From NCBI RefSeq assembly GCF_010500965.1, contig NZ_QVMI01000008.1, positions 54,398 to 118,397 on the forward strand: a DNA stretch of 64,000 nt, in the 5' to 3' direction. This DNA comes from Bacteroides sp. 51 (GTDB taxonomy: Bacteria > Bacteroidota > Bacteroidia > Bacteroidales > Bacteroidaceae). Shown here one piece after another: positions 25,853-34,851 of the stretch. Made by a program: the position numbers and the translations under genes. The notes beneath the pieces are model-generated. The model saw nothing but the letters and a program-made list of their open reading frames with translations, made no database searches and was not told where the DNA came from. Each line of letters begins with the position of its first letter. Position 1 is the stretch's first letter.

Positions 25853-27808
25853 ATGATACTCGTTTTCGGTGGCACAACAGAAGGCAGGAAAGCTGTACAG
25901 GTAATAGATAAGGCTGGTAAAACTTTTTATTACTCTACTAAAGGAGATTTGCAAGAAGTAAATTCCCTGCACGCCATCCGTCTGAATGGAGCTATGGACG
26001 CCGAATCTATGATAAACTTCTGCAAGGAAAACGAGATTCGTTTACTGATTGACGCCGCTCATCCATTCGCCGGGCAATTGCACCGAACCATTGCGGATGC
26101 CTCCGAAGAGCTACAGATACCAGTTATCCGATACGAACGGATCTACCCACCGCGAAATACAGAAATTACCTGGTGCAACGACTATCCGGATGCCATAGAA
26201 AAGCTACGTAAAATAAAGATCAACCGTTTACTTGCCCTTACCGGAGTGCAAACAATAAGCAAGTTAAAGCCTTTCTGGCTACAAACAGAGACTTGGTTTC
26301 GCATATTAAAACGAGAGGAATCATTATCTATTGCACAAAAGCAAGGCTTCCCGGAAGATAAACTCCTATTCTATCAGTCCGAAAATAACGATTCCGGGCT
26401 GATCAAAGAACTCCGCCCGGATGCTATTATTCTTAAGGAAAGTGGCACGAGCGGAGGATTTACTGAAAAAGCAGTCGCCGCTTTCGAGAATAACGTCAAG
26501 GTATTTGCTGTCAAACACCCGGCAATGCCCGACGATTTCTATACAGTAGATGGCGAGCATGGCCTGCGCCGCATGATCGAACAGCTCCTACCGGGATTCT
26601 ACACGCTACGCACAGGAATAACTACCGGTTCATGCGCTACAGCCGCCACCGTAGCAGCCCTCACTACACTGCTCACAGGCAAAGAACTAACAAATAGTCG
26701 TATCATACTGCCCGATGGCGAACATATCTCCATCCCAGTATCGCAAACCAAAATCAAAGAAGACGGTGTGTCCTGTGCCGTAATCAAAGATTCCGGCGAC
26801 GATGCGGATGTAACGAACGGAATATCAATCGTTGCTGAAATACAGTATTACAAACTTTCAGGGAAGTCGGCTAACGAATTCTTCCACCACCTCCCCCCTT
26901 CGGGGTACTCCTCCTCCTGCCCGAGGAGAGGTGCCCAAAGGGCGGGGTGGTGGGAGCCAAACAGCAACGATATATATCTTCCCGACGATCAAATCACAAT
27001 CACCGGCGGGCAGGGCGTCGGCACCGTTACCCTACCCGGCCTTGGTCTTCCCATTGGTGGCCCAGCCATCAATACCGGTCCTCAACAAATGATCCGGCAG
27101 AACATCCGACACATCCTTTCGGCTTTAAACATCCCCCCCGGTGACATGCAATTCGAAGTCTGCATATCCGCTCCCGGAGGCGAAGAAATAGCCCGGCGCA
27201 CATTCAATCCCCGTTTAGGTGTTATTGGAGGCATCTCCATTATCGGTACATCCGGCATTGTACAACCCTTCTCCATTGAGGCCTTTATATCTTCCATCCG
27301 GAAAAGTATGGAAGTTGCCCGTGCATCACTGTCTCCCCGCGTAGTGATCAATTCCGGTGCCAAAAGCGAAAAGTACTTGCGCAATTACTACTCCGAATTA
27401 CCCGATGCCGCATTCGTACATTACGGCAACTACATCGGCGAAACCTTAAAGATCGCCTCCAATCTGAAAATCAGCCACATAACACTCGGGATCATGATCG
27501 GTAAAGCCGTCAAACTGGCAGAAGGACACCTGGATACGCACAGCAAGAAGATCACAATGAACAAGCCGTTCCTTATGCAATTGGCCCGCGAATCCGGATG
27601 TTGCGATGAAACAATATATGCAATGGAACACATAACGTTGGCCCGCGAACTATGGACAATCATCCCCAAGAAAGATTATGCCCCCTTCTTTGGAAAGATC
27701 ATATCTTTATGCTATCAATACTGCGTCCCTTTATTACCTCACAGTGAACTCACAATTCTATTAGTAAATGAGAACGGAGATATATTCGAGAAAAGCTGCC
27801 AGGTTTAA
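25853..27808 (+). CDS. cbiJD: CbiJ-CbiD fusion: cobalt-precorrin-6A reductase / C1-methyltransferase
   Basis: 651 residues. Residues 1-~240 are CbiJ, the NAD(P)H-dependent cobalt-precorrin-6A reductase: ILVFGGTTEGRKAV, LLIDAAHPFAGQL and LKESGTSGGFTEK. From ~250 it is CbiD, the SAM-dependent C1 methyltransferase: RTGITTGSCATAATVAA, then VGTVTLPGLGLPIGGPAIN and FNPRLGVIGGISIIGTSG. CbiD normally acts just before CbiJ, so consecutive steps are fused. Residues ~344-367 (HHLPPSGYSSSCPRRG and beyond) come from a palindromic element inserted in CbiD in frame, in what seems a tolerated loop. Last gene of the riboswitch-led run; a 373-bp gap follows. Confidence 0.92.
   Translation: MILVFGGTTEGRKAVQVIDKAGKTFYYSTKGDLQEVNSLHAIRLNGAMDAESMINFCKENEIRLLIDAAHPFAGQLHRTIADASEELQIPVIRYERIYPPRNTEITWCNDYPDAIEKLRKIKINRLLALTGVQTISKLKPFWLQTETWFRILKREESLSIAQKQGFPEDKLLFYQSENNDSGLIKELRPDAIILKESGTSGGFTEKAVAAFENNVKVFAVKHPAMPDDFYTVDGEHGLRRMIEQLLPGFYTLRTGITTGSCATAATVAALTTLLTGKELTNSRIILPDGEHISIPVSQTKIKEDGVSCAVIKDSGDDADVTNGISIVAEIQYYKLSGKSANEFFHHLPPSGYSSSCPRRGAQRAGWWEPNSNDIYLPDDQITITGGQGVGTVTLPGLGLPIGGPAINTGPQQMIRQNIRHILSALNIPPGDMQFEVCISAPGGEEIARRTFNPRLGVIGGISIIGTSGIVQPFSIEAFISSIRKSMEVARASLSPRVVINSGAKSEKYLRNYYSELPDAAFVHYGNYIGETLKIASNLKISHITLGIMIGKAVKLAEGHLDTHSKKITMNKPFLMQLARESGCCDETIYAMEHITLARELWTIIPKKDYAPFFGKIISLCYQYCVPLLPHSELTILLVNENGDIFEKSCQV
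26884..26953. repeat. Palindromic element inside cbiJD (long copy)
   Basis: About 70 bp. The left arm begins CCACCACCTCCCCCCTTCGG; the right arm ends GGGCGGGGTGGTGG. The arms are imperfect inverted repeats around TCCTCCTGCCCGAGGAGA. It shares its first 33 bp with the copy at 19630. The host frame stays open across it. The family looks mobile or proliferating; I see no encoded protein. Confidence 0.85.
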
Positions 27809-27884
27809 TATAATAGTTAATTATCCCGGTATCATATATCATTTATGTCAGTACCTTCTGTATTTATCTCCTAATGCTATATAC

Positions 27885-27953
27885 AACCAAATGTACATGT
27901 GGTTACCAACTAGATGTACATCTAGTTATCGACTACATGTACATCTGGTTAAA
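27885..27953. repeat. Three tandem 23-bp palindromic units before cbiA
   Basis: Units begin at 27885, 27908 and 27931, and each centres on ATGTACAT (27891, 27914 and 27937). The middle unit contains a perfect 20-bp palindrome, AACTAGATGTACATCTAGTT. The array ends about 205 bp upstream of the -7-like box at 28158. The rest of the 27809-28181 gap holds a small AAGTAAA/TTTACTT hairpin near 28116 and no gene I can support. Confidence 0.85.
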
Positions 27954-28157
27954 TACATCATTATTTCAAAATCCTGTTTCAATACCATGTTATTTGTATC
28001 AGGAATAAGAGTTATTCAGTTTTCATGCCTCTTACCAATCAATAAAGAAGCATATAAGCAACAGGTCTTTATTATTGTTCCTTATTATAAGAAGATTTAC
28101 TAAACGGCATGCCTAAAGTAAATGTTCTCTTTACTTCCATAACATACGAAGAAAATG

Positions 28158-28165
28158 TAACTTTG
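28158..28165 (+). promoter_or_regulatory. Putative -7 box for the cbiA operon
   Basis: TAACTTTG matches TAnnTTTG 16 bp before the cbiA ATG, giving a very short leader. No riboswitch elements are seen in this gap, so this unit is either under other control or depends on read-through. Confidence 0.45.
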
Positions 28166-28181
28166 CCTAAAATAGAAAGAG

Positions 28182-29549
28182 ATGAAACAAATTACACGTC
28201 CACAATTTCTGATTGCCGCACCAACCTCGGGTACAGGAAAAACTACCCTAAGCATGGGATTAATGAAATTGCTTACCCGTAAAGGAAAAAAGGTACAGCC
28301 GTTTAAATGCGGACCGGATTATATTGATACCCGTTTCCATGAAATAGCTGCCGGATTACCATCGGTTAATCTGGATACATTTATGGCCACAGAGGACCAT
28401 GTAAAACAATTATATCATCAGTATACACATGATGCGGAGATTTGCATCGTTGAAGGCATGATGGGATTGTTTGATGGCTACGACGGAAGAAAGGGTTCAT
28501 CTGCCAATATCGCCCGCTTGCTGGATATTCCTGTTATTTTGGTTATAGATGCTAAATCGACTTCTTATTCGGTTGCCGCACAAATTTATGGGTTTAAGAA
28601 CTTTGACCCTCAATTGCGGGTTGCGGGAGTTATTTTTAATCGCGTAGGATCGGAAAGGCATGAACTTACGCTAAGAAATGCATGTCAGGATACGGGTGTA
28701 CCCTGTATTGGGTGTATTCGCCGGAATGAAGAACTAAGTCTGAAATCCCGTTATCTGGGTTTAGATATCAGTCCAAAAGAGAATAAACAAATCATTGAAG
28801 CCTGGGCAGATGTTATGGATGGACAAATAGACCTGGATTTACTTCTGGAACAAACCATGTGTCCGGTTCCTGTATACATCCCTTCTATTCCAAAAAGTCC
28901 AGATAAAAAGTTACGCATAGCCGTAGCTAGAAATAAAGAATCATTTGCTTTTATTTATGAAGAAACTATCACTAAATTCCGGGAGTTAGGACAGGTAATT
29001 TTCTTTAATCCCGAATACAACAAAAGATTACCTAAGAACATTGATTTATTATATCTACCAGGTGGATATCCGGAAAAAAGATTAAGAGAATTGGCTTTAG
29101 TATTCGATGCCAAGGATGAACTACTCAGATACAATATGCACAATGACATCAGGGAATATATTGAAAATGGCGGACGTACACTTGCCGAATGCGGAGGGAT
29201 GATTTATCTGAGTAAGGGCGTTTACCATGATAATTTACCTGATCTCTATACAAGTATGTTGGAAGTATTACCTTTTACGATTGATGCCACAAAGTATAAT
29301 AAGCGTTTAATTTTAGGATATCGTCAGTTCGAATACAATGGGCAACAACTTCGTGGACATGAATTCCACTACACACAAATATATGGGTATAGTAAACCTA
29401 TATCTTCTGTAGTACAAGTATACAACGCAACAGGACAACCCATTGACACTCCGGTTTTTCGCTACAAAAATGTAATTGCAAGTTATACTCATTTATATCT
29501 GGGAGAAACAGATATCATGCAGCTATGGAATGATAATCAGAACTCTTAA
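28182..29549 (+). CDS. cbiA: Cobyrinate a,c-diamide synthase CbiA
   Basis: 455 residues, full length. It amidates the a and c side chains of cobyrinate using ATP and glutamine. The N-terminal P-loop domain has FLIAAPTSGTGKTTLSMGLM and VQPFKCGPDYIDTRFHEIAA. The C-terminal class I glutamine amidotransferase domain has LLYLPGGYPEKRL and LAECGGMIYLSKGV, in which the Cys is the expected nucleophile. First gene of a five-gene plus-strand unit; the next gene starts after 6 bp. Confidence 0.95.
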   Translation: MKQITRPQFLIAAPTSGTGKTTLSMGLMKLLTRKGKKVQPFKCGPDYIDTRFHEIAAGLPSVNLDTFMATEDHVKQLYHQYTHDAEICIVEGMMGLFDGYDGRKGSSANIARLLDIPVILVIDAKSTSYSVAAQIYGFKNFDPQLRVAGVIFNRVGSERHELTLRNACQDTGVPCIGCIRRNEELSLKSRYLGLDISPKENKQIIEAWADVMDGQIDLDLLLEQTMCPVPVYIPSIPKSPDKKLRIAVARNKESFAFIYEETITKFRELGQVIFFNPEYNKRLPKNIDLLYLPGGYPEKRLRELALVFDAKDELLRYNMHNDIREYIENGGRTLAECGGMIYLSKGVYHDNLPDLYTSMLEVLPFTIDATKYNKRLILGYRQFEYNGQQLRGHEFHYTQIYGYSKPISSVVQVYNATGQPIDTPVFRYKNVIASYTHLYLGETDIMQLWNDNQNS

Positions 29550-29555
29550 TTTCAT

Positions 29556-30128
29556 ATGAAACGAATATATACCAAAACCGGAGATCGCGGAACCACAGGT
29601 ATACATGGCGGCGAACGGGTAGAAAAAGATGATATACGCATTGAAGCCAATGGATGTATTGACGAACTAAATGCTGTAATTGGTATTATCCGCTCACTTC
29701 TTCCTGCAGATCATCAATGGCAGGAGATGTTACATCATATACAATACGAACTCATGATTGTAATGAGCCATGTAGCCACTCCATCGGCTATTCGTGAAAG
29801 GAATCCGAATAAACTTTCGGAAACACTCGCCACATATTGCGAACAGGAAATGGATAAAATGACCGCCCAACTCGAGGATAACGGATACTTTATTCTTCCC
29901 GGAGGTACTCCGGTATCAGCACAATGCCAATTTGCGCGAACGGTGGCCCGAAGAGCCGAACGAAGACTCTGGACACTCAATCGGCAGGATACTGTGCCCA
30001 ATGAAATACTTACATTTATCAATCGTCTTTCCGATCTCTTTTTCGTAATGGCGCGTTTTGATATGCAACAACAAAACTGGCCGGAAGAACGTTGGAAATC
30101 TTTTTCCTATAAGAATAAGAAGAAATGA
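29556..30128 (+). CDS. Corrinoid adenosyltransferase, PduO type
   Basis: 190 residues. It transfers the 5'-deoxyadenosyl group of ATP to cob(I)alamin or cob(I)yrinate diamide. PduO-type motifs are present: YTKTGDRGTTGIHGGERVEK binds ATP at the N-terminus, IDELNAVIG follows, and FARTVARRAERRLW near residue 130 is the C-terminal helix with conserved arginines. Its place between cbiA and cbiP, with 6-bp and overlapping junctions, fits adenosylation at the diamide stage. Confidence 0.93.
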   Translation: MKRIYTKTGDRGTTGIHGGERVEKDDIRIEANGCIDELNAVIGIIRSLLPADHQWQEMLHHIQYELMIVMSHVATPSAIRERNPNKLSETLATYCEQEMDKMTAQLEDNGYFILPGGTPVSAQCQFARTVARRAERRLWTLNRQDTVPNEILTFINRLSDLFFVMARFDMQQQNWPEERWKSFSYKNKKK

Positions 30129-31621
30129 ACACAGTGGAACGTTGCCATCCTATAATGTTTGCCGGTACAGGCAGTGATGTAGGTAAAAGCATTATTGCTG
30201 CCGGGTTTTGTAGAATCTTCAAACAAGACGGATATACCCCTGCTCCATTCAAGGCACAAAACATGGCTTTGAACTCTTATGTTACATCTGATGGATTAGA
30301 ACTTGGGCGTGCGCAAGCCGTTCAGGCCGAAGCGGCGGGTGTACCCTGTCATACGGACATGAACCCTTTATTGTTGAAACCATCTTCCGATCATACATCG
30401 CAAGTGGTGCTGAATGGTAAACCTATAGGTAATCGCAATGCCTATGATTATTTCAGAAAAGAAGGACGGGAAGAACTACGACAAGCCGTATATGATGCTT
30501 TTGATCGGCTGGAAAAGCGTTATAACCCTGTGGTTATGGAGGGTGCCGGAAGTATTTCCGAAATTAATCTGCGCGAAAGTGATCTGGTCAATCTCCCTAT
30601 GGCTATCCATGCCGGAGCTGATGTAATACTTGTTGCTGATATCGACCGGGGCGGTGTATTTGCAAGTGTATATGGCTCTGTTATGTTATTAAACGAAGAA
30701 GAACGCAGGCATATTAAAGGCATACTGATTAATAAGTTCAGAGGAGATATCCGGTTGTTTGAATCGGGAGTTAAAATGCTGGAAGATCTTTGTGGCGTAC
30801 CTGTAGTAGGTGTTGTACCTTACTATAAAGATATATATATCGAAGAGGAAGATTCGGTTGTACTTCAAACCAAACAGATGCAGGCTTCCTTAGGAAAAGT
30901 AAATATTGCAGTAGTACTACTTCGTCATCTCTCCAACTTTACCGATTTCAATGTATTGGAACGCGACCCACGGGTGCATTTATTTTATACAAACAACACG
31001 GAAGAGATCATGAAGGCAGATATTATCCTGTTGCCAGGTAGCAAAAGCACCTTATCAGATCTTTATGAGCTGCGCCGTAATGGTGTTGCACAAGCTATCG
31101 TACGTGCTCACCGGGAAGGTGCAACTGTAATGGGAATCTGTGGCGGCTACCAGCTTATGGGACAGGAAGTTTGCGATCCCGAACATGTGGAAGGGGAAAT
31201 AGAAAGATTGCCGGGATTAGGTCTATTGCCTGTTACTACCCGTATGCAAGGAGAGAAGATAACCCGTCAGGTTAAATTTCGTTTCCTGGATTCTGAGGAA
31301 ATATGTGATGGGTATGAAATCCATATGGGAACAACCACTCCTGTAGAAGGTATAGAAGAATCACCTTTAAACCATATCAACGACGAAATACGCACCGATG
31401 GATATTTTAAAGATTCCACTTGTATGGGAACCTACATTCATGGCATCTTAGATAATCCCTCTTTTATTGATTATCTACTGAAACCTTTTACCGATAAACT
31501 TGAGGAGACGACTTTCGATTATAAGGCTTTCAAAGAAGAGCAATATGATAAACTGGCTGATCATATACGCAAACATGTTGATCTTCCGCTAATTTATAAA
31601 ATCCTAACCCACCATGATTAA
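30125..31621 (+). CDS. cbiP: Cobyric acid synthase CbiP
   Basis: 498 residues. It amidates the b, d, e and g carboxylates of adenosylcobyrinate diamide. The N-terminus has FAGTGSDVGKSIIAAGF (P-loop) and PFKAQNMALNS, and VMEGAGSISEINLRESD follows. The C-terminal amidotransferase domain has GICGGYQLMGQEV, with the catalytic Cys, and a late His in YIHGILDN. It overlaps the adenosyltransferase gene by 4 bp and cobD by 8 bp. Confidence 0.95.
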   Translation: MNTVERCHPIMFAGTGSDVGKSIIAAGFCRIFKQDGYTPAPFKAQNMALNSYVTSDGLELGRAQAVQAEAAGVPCHTDMNPLLLKPSSDHTSQVVLNGKPIGNRNAYDYFRKEGREELRQAVYDAFDRLEKRYNPVVMEGAGSISEINLRESDLVNLPMAIHAGADVILVADIDRGGVFASVYGSVMLLNEEERRHIKGILINKFRGDIRLFESGVKMLEDLCGVPVVGVVPYYKDIYIEEEDSVVLQTKQMQASLGKVNIAVVLLRHLSNFTDFNVLERDPRVHLFYTNNTEEIMKADIILLPGSKSTLSDLYELRRNGVAQAIVRAHREGATVMGICGGYQLMGQEVCDPEHVEGEIERLPGLGLLPVTTRMQGEKITRQVKFRFLDSEEICDGYEIHMGTTTPVEGIEESPLNHINDEIRTDGYFKDSTCMGTYIHGILDNPSFIDYLLKPFTDKLEETTFDYKAFKEEQYDKLADHIRKHVDLPLIYKILTHHD

Positions 31622-32627
31622 AGGACACGGAGACGATATATACGAATATAAGCAACCAATCAAAAGTAATTTCAGCTCCAATGTATTTTATGGAGCCGAT
31701 CTCTCCGGATTGAACGCGCATTTATGTAAGTGTATGTCATCCATAAGTAATTATCCTGAACCGGAGCCTTATACGCTGGAACACAAACTGGCAATGTTTC
31801 ATTGTATACCGGCTGAATCTGTTTGCGTAACAAATGGTGCAACAGAAGCCATTTATTTGATTGCACAAACATTCAGAGAAACAAACTCGGCTATCTTCGT
31901 CCCTACATTTAGTGAGTATGCCGATGCCTGTCGCATACATAGTCATCAGGTCACTTCAATATACACACCGGAACACCTACCGGAAAATATAAGAATGGCA
32001 TGGATTTGTAATCCCAATAATCCGACAGGCTCGGTTTGGGATAAAACACAGTTATCAACATATATCCAATCCCACCCACAAGTCTGTTTCGTCATTGATC
32101 AGGCTTATGAATATTTTACAGAAGATGACTTATTCTCTGCCGAAGAAGCCTGGCTTTTTCCGAATGTTATTCAGTTACACTCTATGACGAAACGGTATGC
32201 CATACCCGGTTTACGTTTAGGATATATCACTGCCCCAGCCGGATTAATTCAACGAATACGAGCACATCGTATGCCTTGGTCGGTAAATCAATTGGCTATT
32301 GAAGCCGGTTTATACCTCTTGAATCAGGATATAACTTATAATATTGAGCTACAGGATTATTTAACTGAAGCCAAGAAACTAAAAAGTGCACTGGAATCTA
32401 CCGGAGCCATTGAAGTTTGGCCTACGGATACACATTACATGCTTGCCCGTCTACGTTTCGGGAAAGCAAGAGCATTAAAAGATTTTCTGGCCAATGAATA
32501 TGGTTTTCTTATTCGTGATGCTTCAAATTTTGAGGGATTAAACGATGATTTCTTTCGAGTTGCTTCACAATCATCCGGAGAAAATCAAAAGCTTGTGGAA
32601 TATATAAATGAATGGCTTGCCTTGTGA
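31614..32627 (+). CDS. cobD: Threonine-phosphate decarboxylase CobD (class I/II aminotransferase fold)
   Basis: 337 residues. It should make (R)-1-aminopropan-2-yl phosphate from L-threonine phosphate, the linker that CbiB attaches. PLP-fold motifs: GHGDDIYEY and DFSSN-like SNFSSNVFYG at the start, VTNGATEAIYLI, ICNPNNPTGS, DQAYEYF, and the Schiff-base Lys in SMTKRYAIPGLRLGY. Histidinol-phosphate aminotransferases share this fold, so the assignment rests on HGDD and on its place between cbiP and cbiB. No threonine kinase (PduX) is in the window. Confidence 0.88.
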   Translation: MIKGHGDDIYEYKQPIKSNFSSNVFYGADLSGLNAHLCKCMSSISNYPEPEPYTLEHKLAMFHCIPAESVCVTNGATEAIYLIAQTFRETNSAIFVPTFSEYADACRIHSHQVTSIYTPEHLPENIRMAWICNPNNPTGSVWDKTQLSTYIQSHPQVCFVIDQAYEYFTEDDLFSAEEAWLFPNVIQLHSMTKRYAIPGLRLGYITAPAGLIQRIRAHRMPWSVNQLAIEAGLYLLNQDITYNIELQDYLTEAKKLKSALESTGAIEVWPTDTHYMLARLRFGKARALKDFLANEYGFLIRDASNFEGLNDDFFRVASQSSGENQKLVEYINEWLAL

Positions 32628-33607
32628 TTACTACCATTTTATATATTGTTTTCCCATTATTAATCGGATGGGTACTGGATAAGATATTCGGAGATCCATC
32701 CCGCCTACCTCATCCTATCGTTGGCTTTGGTAAACTGATTGCCTGGGGTGAACACAGGTTTAATAAAGGAATGCATAAAGTTCTAAAAGGAGGCCTATGG
32801 GCTGGTTTTCTAATCCTGATGATTTTTACCCTTTCTGCATTATTTCTATATGGCATGGCTTCGATTTCTTTTTGGCTCTATCTGGCTATTAGTTCTATTC
32901 TTATTTTTTATTGTCTTGCGGGAACTACATTGATTCGTGAAGTACGAATGGTATTTCAAGCTGTTGATCGTTCATTGGAAGAAGGTCGAAAACAGGTTGG
33001 CCGTATCGTAGGTCGCGATACATCCGCATTATCTGCACAGGAAGTGCGTACGGCCGCTCTTGAAACGCTTGCAGAAAATCTTAGTGATGGGGTTATCGCT
33101 CCGCTCTTCTGGTATCTTTTATTGGGTACTCCGGGAATGTTGGCTTATAAAATGATTAATACTCTTGATTCTATGATCGGTTATAAAAATGAACGTTATT
33201 TGTTATTCGGACGAATTGCAGCTTATATAGATGACTTTGCAAATTATATTCCGGCCCGGATCACAGCCTGGCTTATGGTTATCGTCAGTGGTAAATGGTC
33301 ATTAATGCAATTTGTTCGTAAATATGGCAGACAACATGCCAGCCCAAATTCCGGATATCCGGAAGCGGCACTGGCCGGAATTTTAAATTGCCGCTTCGGT
33401 GGTCCACATGATTATTTCGGAGAATCTGTGTATAAACCATATATTGGTGAGAATGAACGGGCACTAACAACAAGGGATATGAAGAAAGCAATGCGGGTTA
33501 ATCAACGGACGGAAATAGTGATGATGTTAATTATAATAGCTATTCAACTATCAGTTTGTACTATATTTCTATTTCTATCACCTCACCATACGGTGGTATT
33601 GAGTTAA
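32612..33607 (+). CDS. cbiB: Adenosylcobinamide-phosphate synthase CbiB
   Basis: 331 residues, integral inner-membrane enzyme that joins aminopropanol phosphate to adenosylcobyric acid. Typical elements: LDKIFGDPSRLPHPIVGFG at the start, VGRDTSALSAQEVRTAALE, ETLAENLSDGVIAPLFWYLL, and MINTLDSMIGYKNERY. It overlaps cobD by 16 bp. Its last 47 bp also encode the end of the opposite-strand cobC gene. Confidence 0.95.
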   Translation: MACLVITTILYIVFPLLIGWVLDKIFGDPSRLPHPIVGFGKLIAWGEHRFNKGMHKVLKGGLWAGFLILMIFTLSALFLYGMASISFWLYLAISSILIFYCLAGTTLIREVRMVFQAVDRSLEEGRKQVGRIVGRDTSALSAQEVRTAALETLAENLSDGVIAPLFWYLLLGTPGMLAYKMINTLDSMIGYKNERYLLFGRIAAYIDDFANYIPARITAWLMVIVSGKWSLMQFVRKYGRQHASPNSGYPEAALAGILNCRFGGPHDYFGESVYKPYIGENERALTTRDMKKAMRVNQRTEIVMMLIIIAIQLSVCTIFLFLSPHHTVVLS

Positions 33608-34088
33608 AAGCACCCTCCAGTTTTAATATTCCTGCATAAATCTGTGCACATATAAGTACTCCTCCATGTGCAAAGATGGCAACATGTTCGTGTCCTTGTT
33701 CTTTAAGTTCGTCTAGGAAAGAAGAGATACGTTGGAATTGCATCATAAATGATTCTCCCCCTGTTGCCGGCACATTCAGATAATCGTTAAACCATTGCTG
33801 CATCCGCGGGTCAGTAATTTCGTCAAACCGCTGCATTTCCCATTCTCCGAAATTGAGTTCTTTTAAACGATCATCGCGAACGGCGTCGGGATAACCGCAG
33901 AACGCAGCAAGGCGGGTGCAACGGGATAGCGGACTCGTAAATACCTGGTCAAACTTTTCTGTAGCTATGCGGTTATGTGTCACTGCGGCTTCTTCCGGGA
34001 ATGTTTCTTTTAATGGTACATCTGTTTGACCATAGCAAATGCCTTTCGGCACATCGACAGAAGTATGACGTATTAGTTTGACTTTCAT
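33561..34088 (-). CDS. cobC: Alpha-ribazole-5'-phosphate phosphatase CobC (histidine phosphatase)
   Basis: 175 residues. Histidine-phosphatase motifs: KLIRHTSVDVPKGICYGQTD, where the His is the phospho-acceptor, SPLSRCTRL, ELNFGEWEMQ and AIFAHGGVL. It removes phosphate from alpha-ribazole phosphate or from adenosylcobalamin phosphate. Last gene of cobU-cobT-cobS-cobC; its ATG overlaps the cobS stop as ATGA. The 3' end converges with and overlaps cbiB by 47 bp, leaving no room for a terminator between them. Confidence 0.93.
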   Translation of the reverse strand: MKVKLIRHTSVDVPKGICYGQTDVPLKETFPEEAAVTHNRIATEKFDQVFTSPLSRCTRLAAFCGYPDAVRDDRLKELNFGEWEMQRFDEITDPRMQQWFNDYLNVPATGGESFMMQFQRISSFLDELKEQGHEHVAIFAHGGVLICAQIYAGILKLEGAFNSIPPYGEVIEIEI

Positions 34089-34849
34089 GGGTTTAGAATA
34101 TTAATTTGATTATAGGTAAGAAGTACAACGCCCAGATAGAATGAGAGTTCGCACAACAAGACTGTTGCTCCGCAACAATCGCCGGTATATCCTTGCAAGC
34201 GTTTTTTCATCATCCGATATAACAGAAAGAAAACCAGAAGAGGCAATAAAGCGGCTATCCATAAGTGTGGAGGAAGTAAAGTCAGTAAAGGAGTGATACC
34301 ACAAATTAAGGTAAAGAGAAAGATTGACCAATTCATCCGGTTATAGACTACTTTTATTTTGGCTTCTTCTTCCTTACGGGCATATGGCAGCACATTGATT
34401 AGTTGAGCGGCCACAAATTTCCCCCATACATCTCCTGCAATAATTACCAAGCAAACTAATGGAAAAGGAATAGCCATGAGCAGGCCCCATAAAAGAAGAA
34501 AATAAAAGATCAAACCGATCACGCCATAACTTCCGATATGGGAATCTTTCATAATCATCAAGGTGCGTTCTTTGGTTGTTCCTCCGCCAAAGCCGTCAAA
34601 ACAATCGGCCAGTCCATCTTCATGTAAAGCGCCGGTAATCCATAACCTACTGACGATGGCCAGTAACAGTGCTATACTTAAAGGTAAAATCAAAGAAGCA
34701 GCCCATAGAACGGTAGCAGTAATCCCTCCGGTTAACCATCCTACCAACGGCCAATAGTTAACAACGGATTTAAAATACGCTGCCGGTACTTCTTTTATTC
34801 TCCAGAAGGGTAACCGGGTAAAGAAGATGAAAGCTGCCAGCACTCTCAT
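34085..34849 (-). CDS. cobS: Adenosylcobinamide-GDP ribazoletransferase CobS
   Basis: 254 residues from the ATG at 34849, which overlaps the cobT stop region; a GTG at 34852 is possible. Integral membrane enzyme that joins alpha-ribazole to adenosylcobinamide-GDP. It has FFTRLPFW at the start, the acidic motif EDGLADCFDGFGGGTTKERT near residue 80 (family Mg2+ and nucleotide site), and KDSHIGSYG. Several hydrophobic segments fill the rest. Confidence 0.94.
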   Translation of the reverse strand: MRVLAAFIFFTRLPFWRIKEVPAAYFKSVVNYWPLVGWLTGGITATVLWAASLILPLSIALLLAIVSRLWITGALHEDGLADCFDGFGGGTTKERTLMIMKDSHIGSYGVIGLIFYFLLLWGLLMAIPFPLVCLVIIAGDVWGKFVAAQLINVLPYARKEEEAKIKVVYNRMNWSIFLFTLICGITPLLTLLPPHLWIAALLPLLVFFLLYRMMKKRLQGYTGDCCGATVLLCELSFYLGVVLLTYNQINILNP

Positions 34850-34851
34850 CA

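Noticed and set aside
27768-28103. 111-residue plus-strand frame between cbiJD and cbiA
   Set aside because: It starts inside cbiJD, its middle is the ATGTACAT array, and its codon content does not look coding.
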